NCBI RefSeq assembly: GCF_041080675.1
Contig: NZ_CP163520.1
Location: 7,841,501-7,905,500 of the forward strand
Reading direction: 5' to 3'
Length of the DNA: 64,000 nucleotides
From: Streptomyces sp. cg36
GTDB taxonomy: Bacteria > Actinomycetota > Actinomycetes > Streptomycetales > Streptomycetaceae
Positions 27,812-35,823 of the stretch are shown here, in pieces; within the stretch, counting starts at the first letter, position 1; each line of letters begins with the position of its first letter. A program made the position numbers and the translations under genes. The notes under the pieces were generated by a model, which did not search any database, was not told where the DNA came from, and was given only the letters and a program-made list of their open reading frames with translations.

Positions 27812-28741
27812 ATGGGTCGTGGGGATCTGACGAATGCGGAGTGGGATCGGCTGGAGGCGTTCTTGCCTCGTGGTGGTGCTCGTGGGGGTCGGTGGAGTGA
27901 TCACCGTCGGGTGATCAACGGGGTGTTGTACCGGGTGCGGACGGGTGTGCAGTGGCGGGATCTGCCTGAGCGGTTCGGGCCGTGGGAGACGGTTTATAAA
28001 CGTCATCGCCGCTGGTCAGCGGATGGGACGTGGACGATGCTGCTGTCGAAGGTGCAGGCTGCGGAGGACGCCGAAGGGCGGATCGACTGGGACGTGTCGG
28101 TGGACTCCACCACGGTGCGGGCTCACCAGCATGCTGCCGGTGCGAAGAAGGAGCCGCCCGTTGTGATTCCTCAAAAGGGGGTCGCGTCGGGGACGAATCA
28201 GGTCGATCCGGTTCTTCGGAAACTGGCCGTCCGGCTGGAGGAGGTGGTCAGATCGGCGAGTGCCTGGGACGTTCCCGCGGGGGTTTCACCACCAAAGTCC
28301 ACCTCGCCGCCGACGGACGCTGCGGCCCCTCTGTCTCGTCCTGACACCTGGTCACTACGGTGACGGCCCACAACTCGAGCGTGTGCTGGAGCGGTTGTCC
28401 GTGCCCCGTATCGGAGTTGGCGGCCCCGCACCCGGCCCGACCGTGTCCTGGCGGACAAGGCCTACACCTCCCGCAAGAACCGCCGCTACCTGCGACGACG
28501 CGGGATCCGCCACACCATCCCCGAACGTCTTGACCAGCAGCGTCACCGGCACAACCGAGGCTCCCGGGGCGGCCGTCCCACCGGCTTCGACAGCGAGCGT
28601 TACAAGAAACGCAACACCGTCGAACGTGCCATCAACCGGCTCAAGGGCTTCCGTGCCGTCGCCACACGCTACGAGAAACGGGCCTACATCTACCTCGGCA
28701 CCATCACCCTCGCAGCCCTCACCATCTGGCTCCGAACATGA
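27812..28741 (+). pseudogene. IS5-family transposase with three frameshifts
   Basis: ATG at 27812 opens GRGDLTNAEWDRLEAFLPRG, VLYRVRTGVQWRDLPERFGPW and VDSTTVRAHQHAAG, the N-terminal IS5-type transposase with its first catalytic Asp (VSVDSTTV). The frame then moves: GRSRGGFTTKVHLAADGRC is in the next frame (about 28250-28320), LVLTPGHYGDGPQLERVLERL in a third (about 28335-28425), and ADKAYTSRKNRRYLRRRGIR followed by the RAINRLKGFRAVATRYEKRA region returns to the first frame and ends at TGA 28739-28741 inside the right repeat. Each change is equivalent to a one-base loss. One could be programmed frameshifting, but three cannot all be, so the gene is dead. Confidence 0.85.
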
Positions 28742-28756
28742 TCCAAGAAACAGCGC
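28740..28756 (-). repeat. right terminal inverted repeat of the IS
   Basis: GATCCAAGAAACAGCGC, the exact reverse complement of the left repeat. The transposase stop codon overlaps its first bases. Confidence 0.92.
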
Positions 28757-28821
28757 CTAGCGAACTCCGTTGGTGGAAGCGGCACTTGGTTCGAGAAGAG
28801 GGGCGCGGGGACCGCGTGTGG

Positions 28822-29616
28822 TCAGGCGATGTGCGTGCCTCCGTCGACCGTCAGTGTGGTGCCGGTGATGTAGGACGCCGCGTCGGAGGCGAGGAAGAGC
28901 AGGGCCGCGGCGAGCTCCTCGGGCCGTCCGATGCGGCCGGACAGCACGCGCGGCATGATCGCATCGAGGTATCCCTCGCCGTAGCCGTCGGTCATCGGGG
29001 AGGTGAAGAGGCCGGGCGCGAGGGCGTTCACGCGGATGCCCTTGTCGGGGGTCCACTGCTGGGCGAGATCGCGGGTGAGGCCGAGGATCCCGGCCTTCGA
29101 CGCGGAGTAGGCGGCTTGCGGCAGACCGCCCGTGACCAGCGCGAGGACGCTGGAGATGTTGACGATGGAGCTGCCCGGCAGCATCACCGCACCAGCGGCC
29201 TGGGCCATCCAGTAGGAGCCGTTGAGGTTGGTGTCGACGACTTCGCGGAACTGCTCGGGCGTCTCCTGCGCCGCGGGCCGTTCGCCGCTGATCCCCGCGT
29301 TGTTGACGAGGACGTCCACGCGCCCGAACGCGCGCATGGCCGCCGCGATCAGCGCACGGCACTCCGTCGGCCTGGTGATGTCGGTACGTACGGCGACGGC
29401 TCGGCGGCCGAGTTTCTCGACTGTCGTGCGTACGGCTTCCAGCTTCTCCACCCGCCGGGCCCCGAGCACGACGTCGGCGCCCGCCTCGGCCAGCGCGGTG
29501 GCGAACGCGATGCCCAGCCCGGAGGAGGCACCGGTGACCACGGCGACGCGGTCGTCGAGGCGGAAGCGGTCGAGGACGCTGACGGAGGGCGAGTTGACCG
29601 TCCCGGTGTCGTGCAC
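28822..29616 (-). CDS. SDR-family oxidoreductase, last gene of the biosynthetic operon
   Basis: 264 residues from GTG at 29616, about eight bases after AAGGAG. It is a classical short-chain dehydrogenase/reductase: TGASSGLGIAFATALAEAGA (Rossmann TGxxxGxG), NNAG in VLVNNAGISGERP, IVNISSVLALV (catalytic Ser), YSASK (catalytic Tyr-Lys in AAYSASKAGILGL), and a C-terminal DGGTHIA. The R-x-x-K pattern after strand 2 (ARRVEKL) favours NADPH. It lies 52 bp downstream of the AONS-like gene, so it is probably the final gene of the operon and could reduce the ketone made by that enzyme. It resembles FabG-type beta-ketoacyl reductases. Confidence 0.9.
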   Translation of the reverse strand: MHDTGTVNSPSVSVLDRFRLDDRVAVVTGASSGLGIAFATALAEAGADVVLGARRVEKLEAVRTTVEKLGRRAVAVRTDITRPTECRALIAAAMRAFGRVDVLVNNAGISGERPAAQETPEQFREVVDTNLNGSYWMAQAAGAVMLPGSSIVNISSVLALVTGGLPQAAYSASKAGILGLTRDLAQQWTPDKGIRVNALAPGLFTSPMTDGYGEGYLDAIMPRVLSGRIGRPEELAAALLFLASDAASYITGTTLTVDGGTHIA

Positions 29617-29668
29617 GCAGGTCGCTCCTTCGGGAATCAGGGCTTCGGGAAACAGGACGGGCGCGGAG

Positions 29669-30916
29669 TCAGAGGCCGAGGCGCCGTCGGTAGGTGAACA
29701 GGGTGCGCAGGAAGCCGTCCATCTGCTCCTCGGTGTGTCCGGCGTGCGGAAACAGGCGCAGGAGTGCCTGGTTGCGTGAGACGGCCGGGTAGGAGAAGAC
29801 GGGGACGAGATAGCCGTCGTCGATGAACCACTCCCGCATCTGCAGTGCGGCGGCGTCGTTCCCGATCGGTACGGAGAGCATGTACGAGTCGGTGGGCGTC
29901 GTCGGTGTGCCGCTCTCGTGGATCTGGCGGCGAAGGCGGGCGGCGTGCGCCAGATAGTCGTCGACGATCTCCGGTTTGTCGGCGAGGGCCTCGATGGTGC
30001 GGTGGGCGGTGTGGGCGGTGGGCGGCTGGATGGCCGCGGTGAACATCGAGGTGCCGGAGAGGAGTTCGAATGCGTCGATGGCTGCTGCCGGTCCGGCGAT
30101 CGCGCCGCCCTCCAGGCCGATCGCCTTGGACAGTGACACCATGACGAAGTCGGCCCGCTCCCGGATGGCGGCTGCCTCCCGGGCGTAGGGGCGGTTCTCC
30201 GGCCCGTACACCATGAACCCGTTCGCGTCGTCGATCATGCTGATGGCGCCGTGGCGGTCGCACTCGTCGAGGATCTCCACGATCGGGCCCATGGTGCCGT
30301 CGGCCGAATAGATGCTCTCGGCGATCACCACCGTCTTGGGGGCCTTGGCCCGGCCGAGGACGCGTGCCAGGTCGGAGGCGTCATTGTGCCGGAAGGCATG
30401 GACACGGCGGCCGTAGCCGAGTCCCTCAAGGCCCTTCCAGACGCTCCAGTGGACATCGCGGTCGACGACGAAGACCGTGTCGTGGTTGCGCACTTCGATC
30501 CCGGCGTCGAAGTGGGCGGAGCTGCTCATGGCGTGGACGAACCCGATGTTGGCCAGCAGCCCGGTGGCGAAGGTGATCGCCCGCTCCTTGCCGGTGTGGC
30601 GGGCGATGGTCTCCTCCAGCACCTGGTGCGGGCGGCAGATCCCCTGCGTCATCCTGGACCCACTGGTGCTCAGACCGTGGGCGAGCGCTCCTTCCGCGAA
30701 GTGGCGCTGTACGGGGATGTGGCGCGCCAGGTCGAGGAAGCTGATGCTGGCGAAGTTCACCAGTTCGCGGCCGTTGCGGAGGATGGTGGGGCCGACAGGG
30801 CCGTCGACCACCGGTGGGCGGTAGGCCGAGTCATGGGTGTTCGCCTCGACGAACGCGGCGAAGGCCCACGGGGCCAGGCGGTCCACGGACGGTGCGGCGG
30901 TGTGGGGCGCGGTCAT
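29669..30916 (-). CDS. AONS-family PLP enzyme (alpha-oxoamine synthase-like)
   Basis: 415 residues from ATG at 30916, preceded by GGAGGAG. Fold-type I pattern of alpha-oxoamine synthases: STSGSRMTQGICRPHQVLEE, ITFATGLLANIGFVHAM, VDRDVHWSVWKGL (the PLP-stacking His), ISMIDDANGFMVYG and VSLSKAIGLEGG with the PLP Lys264. Relatives (KBL, AONS, ALAS, serine palmitoyltransferase) join an amino acid to an acyl thioester with loss of CO2. Here the usual D-E-A-H is D-D-A-N, so the His near the PLP oxygen is replaced by Asn. Its ATG overlaps the TGA of the condensation-domain gene (ATGA). The product of such an enzyme would be an amino ketone, a substrate for the SDR downstream. Confidence 0.85.
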   Translation of the reverse strand: MTAPHTAAPSVDRLAPWAFAAFVEANTHDSAYRPPVVDGPVGPTILRNGRELVNFASISFLDLARHIPVQRHFAEGALAHGLSTSGSRMTQGICRPHQVLEETIARHTGKERAITFATGLLANIGFVHAMSSSAHFDAGIEVRNHDTVFVVDRDVHWSVWKGLEGLGYGRRVHAFRHNDASDLARVLGRAKAPKTVVIAESIYSADGTMGPIVEILDECDRHGAISMIDDANGFMVYGPENRPYAREAAAIRERADFVMVSLSKAIGLEGGAIAGPAAAIDAFELLSGTSMFTAAIQPPTAHTAHRTIEALADKPEIVDDYLAHAARLRRQIHESGTPTTPTDSYMLSVPIGNDAAALQMREWFIDDGYLVPVFSYPAVSRNQALLRLFPHAGHTEEQMDGFLRTLFTYRRRLGL

Positions 30917-32844
30917 CGTGGGGTTTCTCCTCCATGGTGGGCGCGGGGTGACAGGGGCTCCAGCGCTGCGGCGAGATGGCCGAGGGAGGCGGTTCCGGCG
31001 AGTTCGTCCGACGCGATGCCGGTGAAGCCGGAGCGCCGCAGCAGCGCCAGGAGACGGGGGACGGCGACCAGGGTGAGTCCGTGGTCGGCGAGGCTGCGCT
31101 GCATGTCCACCGCACCGGGACGTCCAAGGGGATCGGCCGCCAGGTCGCTGCTTCGGAGCGTGGCGACGGCGTCGGCCAGGGCCCGCTCGGCGCCTGCGTC
31201 GGGCAGGCGCGAGGGGGCGCGGTGGGTGGTGGGGGTGCGGTCCGGCGGGGGGTCTGCCGATGACAGGTCGTAGCGGTCCGGGGCGATGAGTCCGGGTACT
31301 TCGCCGAGCTGGTCCAGGACGTGGCGGTGCAGGTCGTCGGGGGTGACGTCGGAGGCGACGCGGGTGTGCGCGACGAGGTGCGGTTCGTCGTCCTCGGTGG
31401 CGCCGGTGCCGGGCCGTACCGTCACGTCGAGTACTCCGGGGTGCGCGCGCAGGACGTCTTCGACGTCGGGCAGGTGCGCCCACCCCCGCGAGGTGCGCCA
31501 CCAGCCGGGGGCGGGCGGTGTCGAGGGGTGCTTCGGAAGCGGGCAGTCGGCCCCTTCCGCGAGCGCGCGCAGCAGAGCGCACAGGCGGACGGGCAGCGCC
31601 ATGGCCTGGTCGGCGGTGAGCAGGTGGTCCCCGACGGTGACATCGAGGGTGACGGCCCCCTCGTCGAGGCCGAGGTCGACGTAGAGGGTCTCGCACGGCT
31701 CGTCGGGTGTGCTGCTGATCCAGGTGGCGGACGCGTCGAGCGAGGTGTGCTGGACCAGGTATTCGCGCGGCCAGGAATAGCAGTTGTACTCGATGGTGGG
31801 TACGGTCACGACTCCGCGGCGGCGGTCCATGCGGGCCTGGGCCGCGACCAGTTCCGCCGGACGCCACCGACCGTGCCGGTAGGCGGCGGCACAGGCCGTG
31901 GCGACCGAGGCGACCACGTCGCCGAACGGTGCTTGTGGGCGAAGAGCGATCTGTACGGGAACCGTCAGGGCCTGGACGCCGACGCTGTCGCGCAGAGCGG
32001 CGCGCGCCCGGTTGGAGACCACCGCGGAGGCGAGGAAGCGGTGTTCGCCGGTGCGGCTGGCGACGTCGTGGGCCAGGGCGGCGAGCACCACGGTCTCCGC
32101 GCTCGCCCGGTAACGGCGGGCGACACGGTCGAGGTGCTGGTACGCGGCCACCGAGCGGTGCTGGAGGCGGTGGCGCCCCTCGCCGCCGTGGCTCCCGCCG
32201 AAGGGGGCGAGTACGCAGGTCGGGTTGGTCTCCAGGCGCGTGAGCCACTCACGCTCGGCCGCTCTGGCACGCTGGGACGGCTGGGTGTCGACCGTGTCGA
32301 GCGGGTGGAGGGGTGCCCGGGCGGGTAAGGCTCCGCCGCACAGTCGGCCGTGGAGCTGGCCGAGCAGTACCGCCAGCCCCCATCCGTCGATCACCACGTG
32401 ATGGGCGGCCATGAGGACCGCACGCGGCTTGCCCGCTTCGAGCAGCACTCTGGCGCGCCACGGTGGATGCCGCTCGGGATCGATCGGGCAGGCGGCCAGT
32501 GCCGCGGTGGCGGCCTCCAGGGTCCTGGCGTCCACGGCGGTGACCTCGACCTGGTCGAAGGGCAGCGGGGCCCAGCCGGTGCGGTGGACGTGCTGTACGG
32601 GGTGCAGCGCGTCGATCGTCGTACGCAGTGCCTCATGGTGGTGGGTGAGGGAGGTCAGCGCCGCGTGGATGTCGTCGAGGGTTGCCGCGGGCGGGACGTG
32701 GCAGTGGTCGGCGAGCGGGGTCGGGTTGACCCGACGCGACGGGGGAATGGTGCGCTCGAACCAGTGCCACTGCTGCACCCAGGTCAGCGGCCCGCTGCGG
32801 ACCACGGTCGGGTCGTTCGCAGTCGCTTGCGGGAAGTGGGCCAC
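30913..32844 (-). CDS. condensation-domain protein with vestigial adenylation and carrier domains
   Basis: 643 residues from GTG at 32844, eight bases after GAGGT. ATG at 32883 would overlap the ketosynthase gene. Residues about 15-420 form an NRPS-type condensation domain with AHHVVIDGWG (H148, H149, D153) as the active site. Residues about 440-545 resemble an isolated adenylation C-subdomain (DVEDVLRAHPGVLDVTV, LVAHTRV, DRYDLSSADPPPDRTP) without the adenylation core and without its Lys. The end (about 560-643) resembles a carrier domain, but the phosphopantetheine Ser appears replaced by Thr (DHGLTLVAV where DxGGDSL is expected). It probably catalyses an acyl or amide transfer. A TTA codon occurs at codon 173. 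Confidence 0.82.
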   Translation of the reverse strand: MAHFPQATANDPTVVRSGPLTWVQQWHWFERTIPPSRRVNPTPLADHCHVPPAATLDDIHAALTSLTHHHEALRTTIDALHPVQHVHRTGWAPLPFDQVEVTAVDARTLEAATAALAACPIDPERHPPWRARVLLEAGKPRAVLMAAHHVVIDGWGLAVLLGQLHGRLCGGALPARAPLHPLDTVDTQPSQRARAAEREWLTRLETNPTCVLAPFGGSHGGEGRHRLQHRSVAAYQHLDRVARRYRASAETVVLAALAHDVASRTGEHRFLASAVVSNRARAALRDSVGVQALTVPVQIALRPQAPFGDVVASVATACAAAYRHGRWRPAELVAAQARMDRRRGVVTVPTIEYNCYSWPREYLVQHTSLDASATWISSTPDEPCETLYVDLGLDEGAVTLDVTVGDHLLTADQAMALPVRLCALLRALAEGADCPLPKHPSTPPAPGWWRTSRGWAHLPDVEDVLRAHPGVLDVTVRPGTGATEDDEPHLVAHTRVASDVTPDDLHRHVLDQLGEVPGLIAPDRYDLSSADPPPDRTPTTHRAPSRLPDAGAERALADAVATLRSSDLAADPLGRPGAVDMQRSLADHGLTLVAVPRLLALLRRSGFTGIASDELAGTASLGHLAAALEPLSPRAHHGGETPR

Positions 32845-32854
32845 GGCCGGGACC

Positions 32855-34126
32855 TCATACCGCTCGCACGACGAGGACGGCATTGTGGCCGCCGAAGCCG
32901 AACGAGTTGCTCAGAGCGATCCGCAGACCCTCGTGGTGCTGGGTGTGGTGCGGTACGAAGTTGATGTCCGGGTCGATCGGCTCGTCGCAGTTGAGGGTCG
33001 GCGGAACGTCGCCGGTGCGCAGGGCCTGGATCGACGCCACCAGCTCGACGGCCCCGGCGGCACCGATCATGTGGCCGGTCATCGACTTGGTGGAGCTGAC
33101 GGGGATCCGGGTGACGCGTTCACCCAGCACCTCGCGCAGGACGGCGGTCTCGGTGGCGTCGTTGAGCAGCGTTCCGGTGCCGTGCGCGTTGACGTAGTCC
33201 ACGTCCGCGCCCGTGATGCCCGCGTCGCGCAGCGCCGCCTCGACGGCACGGCACGCACCCCGTCCTTGAGGATGGGGGGCCGTCCAGTGATGGGCGTCGG
33301 AACTGGCCCCGTAGCCGATGAGTTCGGCCAGTGCCACGGCCCCGCGCCGCTCGGCCACCTCGGCGGCCTCCAGCACCAGCACGGCGGCTCCCTCGCTCAT
33401 GACGAACCCGTCCCGGTGCGCGTCGAAGGGCCGGCACGCCGAAGCCGGCTCGTCGTTGCGTCTGGACAGGGCCCCGGCGTTGCCGCTGCCCGCGAGGTCG
33501 ACGGCGGTGACACAGGCGTCGGCACCGCCGACGAGGACGATGTCGGCCTCCCCGTGGCTGATCATGCGCATTCCGGCCCCGATGGCGTCGGCGCCGCTGG
33601 CGCACGCCGTGCTCTGGGCGCGGCTGGGTCCCTGAGTGCCCAGGCGCATGCTGATCTCGCCCGCCGCGCTGTCCATCGCGGTCGTGACCTGCGTGTACGG
33701 GCTGATGGCGCGCGGCCCCCTGTCCCGCAGGAGGTTCGCGGCCCGGTAGATCGAGCCGACCGGACCGTAGCCGCTGCCGATGACGACGGCGACCCGTGGG
33801 GCGAGCTCGTCGTCGATGACGAGCCCGGCCTGCGCGCCCGCCTCCAGCGCGGCGGCCAGGGCGTACTGGGCGTACGGATCGGCGCGCCGGCTGACGGGCG
33901 TGGGCATGTAGCGGGCGGGGTCGAAGCCGCGGACCTGGCCGCCGATGCGGACGCCGAGGCCGGTCACGTCGATCGCGGCCACGGTGTCGACGCCGCTGCG
34001 CCCGGCCAGCATCGCCTTCCAGGTCTCCTCGACGCTGTGGCCCAGCGGCGTCACCGCCCCGTACCCGGTGACCATGACCCGGCGCCGGTCCCGGCCCGGC
34101 CCGGGCGGCTCCTGGGCGCCGGTCAC
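32855..34126 (-). CDS. FabF-like beta-ketoacyl synthase
   Basis: 423 residues from GTG at 34126, overlapping the stop of the upstream ThDP-enzyme gene (GTGA). It has a complete KAS II pattern: VMVTGYGAVTPLGHSVEETW, STACASGADAIG with catalytic Cys175, DGFVMSEGAAVLVLE, NAHGTGTLLNDATE with His315, SSTKSMTGHMIGAAG and SNSFGFGGHNAVLV with His414. Length matches FabF. It should carry out decarboxylative Claisen condensation on carrier-bound acyl groups. No acyl carrier protein, malonyltransferase or chain-length factor gene is nearby, so it must borrow fatty-acid synthase parts or act on an unusual donor. Confidence 0.92.
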   Translation of the reverse strand: MTGAQEPPGPGRDRRRVMVTGYGAVTPLGHSVEETWKAMLAGRSGVDTVAAIDVTGLGVRIGGQVRGFDPARYMPTPVSRRADPYAQYALAAALEAGAQAGLVIDDELAPRVAVVIGSGYGPVGSIYRAANLLRDRGPRAISPYTQVTTAMDSAAGEISMRLGTQGPSRAQSTACASGADAIGAGMRMISHGEADIVLVGGADACVTAVDLAGSGNAGALSRRNDEPASACRPFDAHRDGFVMSEGAAVLVLEAAEVAERRGAVALAELIGYGASSDAHHWTAPHPQGRGACRAVEAALRDAGITGADVDYVNAHGTGTLLNDATETAVLREVLGERVTRIPVSSTKSMTGHMIGAAGAVELVASIQALRTGDVPPTLNCDEPIDPDINFVPHHTQHHEGLRIALSNSFGFGGHNAVLVVRAV

Positions 34127-35823
34127 TGGGGAACCACCTCGGCATCGCGCAGGGGCGGTGGGATGTCGTCGGGGGCGACCGGCACCATGAGGACGGCCGT
34201 GCCGCCTCGCGCGCACAACTGCCGTGCGGCGACGATCTCTTCACGCAGTACGGCCTTGTCGCGCAGCACGCGGTAGTGGATGTCGGGGCCGTCCATCACG
34301 GGCGGGGGCGCGCCCGGGTCGGTGAAGGCGTGCCGTCCGGCGTCGAGGCCGAGCCGGGCGCGCTGGGCGTCCAGCCAGCCGTAGCCGCCGTTGCACAGCA
34401 CCACGTACAGCACGCCGCCGTGGGCGGGCGCGGTGACGGCGATGTCCGCACGGGCCGCGAGGAACGCGCCGTCCCCGACGAACGCGGTGACCTCGTGGCC
34501 GGGGGCGGCCCGCTTGACCCCGATGGCCGCCGCCGCGCCGAAGCCCAGCGGGGTCTGCTCCGAGGGCACGACGGAGCCGCCGCCGGTGTGGAAGGGGAAG
34601 CAGTAGGACCACATGTCCTGGAGCCCGTTCTCCTGGACCAGCACATGGGAGTCGGTGGCGGTGGCGTCGAGTGCGGCGAGCAGCTCGGCGATGCGGATCT
34701 CCGGCAGTGCCGCCGCTCCTGCGAGTTCGGCTTCCCTGGCGAGCGCCATGTCCTTGCGGGCGTCGGCGATCTCGTCGGCCCACGCCCGGGCCGTTTCGGT
34801 GTCCTGGGCCGTGCCGTCCGCCCGCAGCGCCTGCGTCCAGCCCAGCACGGCGTGCCGGGCGTCGCCCAGGACGCGCGGACCCGGGAACTCGGCCGACAGC
34901 CCGGCGGGATCGATGTTGACCTGCACCACCGTGACCGGCGGCCAGGGTGTCCCGCCTTCGACGGCTGTCTCTTCGAGCCGCCCGGCGAGCGAGACGACCA
35001 GGTCGCAGGACGACCACAGGCGGCGGGCCGGAGCGGCGGCGTAGAGGCCCGCCAAGCCGCAGAACAGCGGGTGGCGTTCGTCGACGGCGCCACGGCCGGA
35101 CGCGGTGGTGAACAGCGGCGCGCCGAGGCGTTCGGCGAAGCGCTCGACCGCACCGTCGTCGTTGCGGTGCCGCATGCCACCGCCCACCAGCACCACCGGA
35201 CGCCGACTCGCACGTAACGCCCCCAGCGCCGCACGCGGGGCCAAGGCGACGGTCTCAAGTGCCAGTGGTTCAGGCAGTGTTGGCAGCAATTCGTTGACGG
35301 GGATCCGCGCGGGGCGGACGTCGTCGGGTATTTCCAAGTACACGGGTCCGGACGGCGGCCCCAGGGCGCGGGTCAGCGCCGTCACCGTTTCGGGTACGAC
35401 CCGGTCGGCATGACCGACCCGGTGGGCCCACCGCACCAGGGGAGCTGTCACGGAGACTTGGTCGAGCTCCTGGAAGCCGCCGCTGCCCCGGCGCCGCTCG
35501 GGTGCCCCGGCGGCGAGTACGAGGACGGGGGCGCCGGACTCCCGTGCCTCAAGGAGACCCGTGGCCGCGTGCGTGACGGCCGGTCCCTTGCCCAGGGCGC
35601 AGACAGCGAGCCGGCCCGACTGCAGGGCGTAACCGGTCGCCATGTACATCGCGTTGCGCTGGTCGCGGCAGGGCACGAGGTCCAGGCCCGCCGCGTCGAG
35701 CGCGCGCAGCAACTCCAGGTCGTCGCCGGGCAGTCCGAAGCAGGTGTCCACTCCGTTCCTCACCAGTACGTCGACGACGGCGGACCACGCGTCCGCGTAC
35801 CGTTCGCTCGGCTGGGTCACCAT
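34123..35823 (-). CDS. ThDP-dependent enzyme, acetolactate-synthase superfamily, altered catalytic position
   Basis: 566 residues from ATG at 35823, which overlaps the stop of the preceding gene. All three domains are present: the N-terminal Pyr domain (CFGLPGDDLELLRALD), a middle domain (RPVVLVGGGMRHRND), and the C-terminal PP domain with VGDGAFLAARADIAV through LCNGGYG, the GDG...N ThDP/Mg motif. In the Pyr domain the segment usually read as R-H-E-x-x-A is CRDQRNAMYMATGYA, so the cofactor-activating Glu is replaced by Gln55. It may bind ThDP yet react differently, perhaps in a carboligation or decarboxylation like glyoxylate carboligase, which also lacks that Glu. A TTA codon occurs at codon 203. 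Confidence 0.88.
   Translation of the reverse strand: MVTQPSERYADAWSAVVDVLVRNGVDTCFGLPGDDLELLRALDAAGLDLVPCRDQRNAMYMATGYALQSGRLAVCALGKGPAVTHAATGLLEARESGAPVLVLAAGAPERRRGSGGFQELDQVSVTAPLVRWAHRVGHADRVVPETVTALTRALGPPSGPVYLEIPDDVRPARIPVNELLPTLPEPLALETVALAPRAALGALRASRRPVVLVGGGMRHRNDDGAVERFAERLGAPLFTTASGRGAVDERHPLFCGLAGLYAAAPARRLWSSCDLVVSLAGRLEETAVEGGTPWPPVTVVQVNIDPAGLSAEFPGPRVLGDARHAVLGWTQALRADGTAQDTETARAWADEIADARKDMALAREAELAGAAALPEIRIAELLAALDATATDSHVLVQENGLQDMWSYCFPFHTGGGSVVPSEQTPLGFGAAAAIGVKRAAPGHEVTAFVGDGAFLAARADIAVTAPAHGGVLYVVLCNGGYGWLDAQRARLGLDAGRHAFTDPGAPPPVMDGPDIHYRVLRDKAVLREEIVAARQLCARGGTAVLMVPVAPDDIPPPLRDAEVVPQ

Larger units (their letters stand above)
27757..28756 (+). mobile_element. IS5-family insertion sequence, decayed
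   Basis: A 1000-bp element with perfect 17-bp terminal inverted repeats (GCGCTGTTTCTTGGATC, 27757-27773 and 28740-28756) flanked by CTAG on both sides (27753-27756 and 28757-28760), a typical IS5-family target duplication. It contains one transposase gene broken into three frames. The intact repeats and target duplication show a simple insertion not followed by deletion at its ends. Confidence 0.9.
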
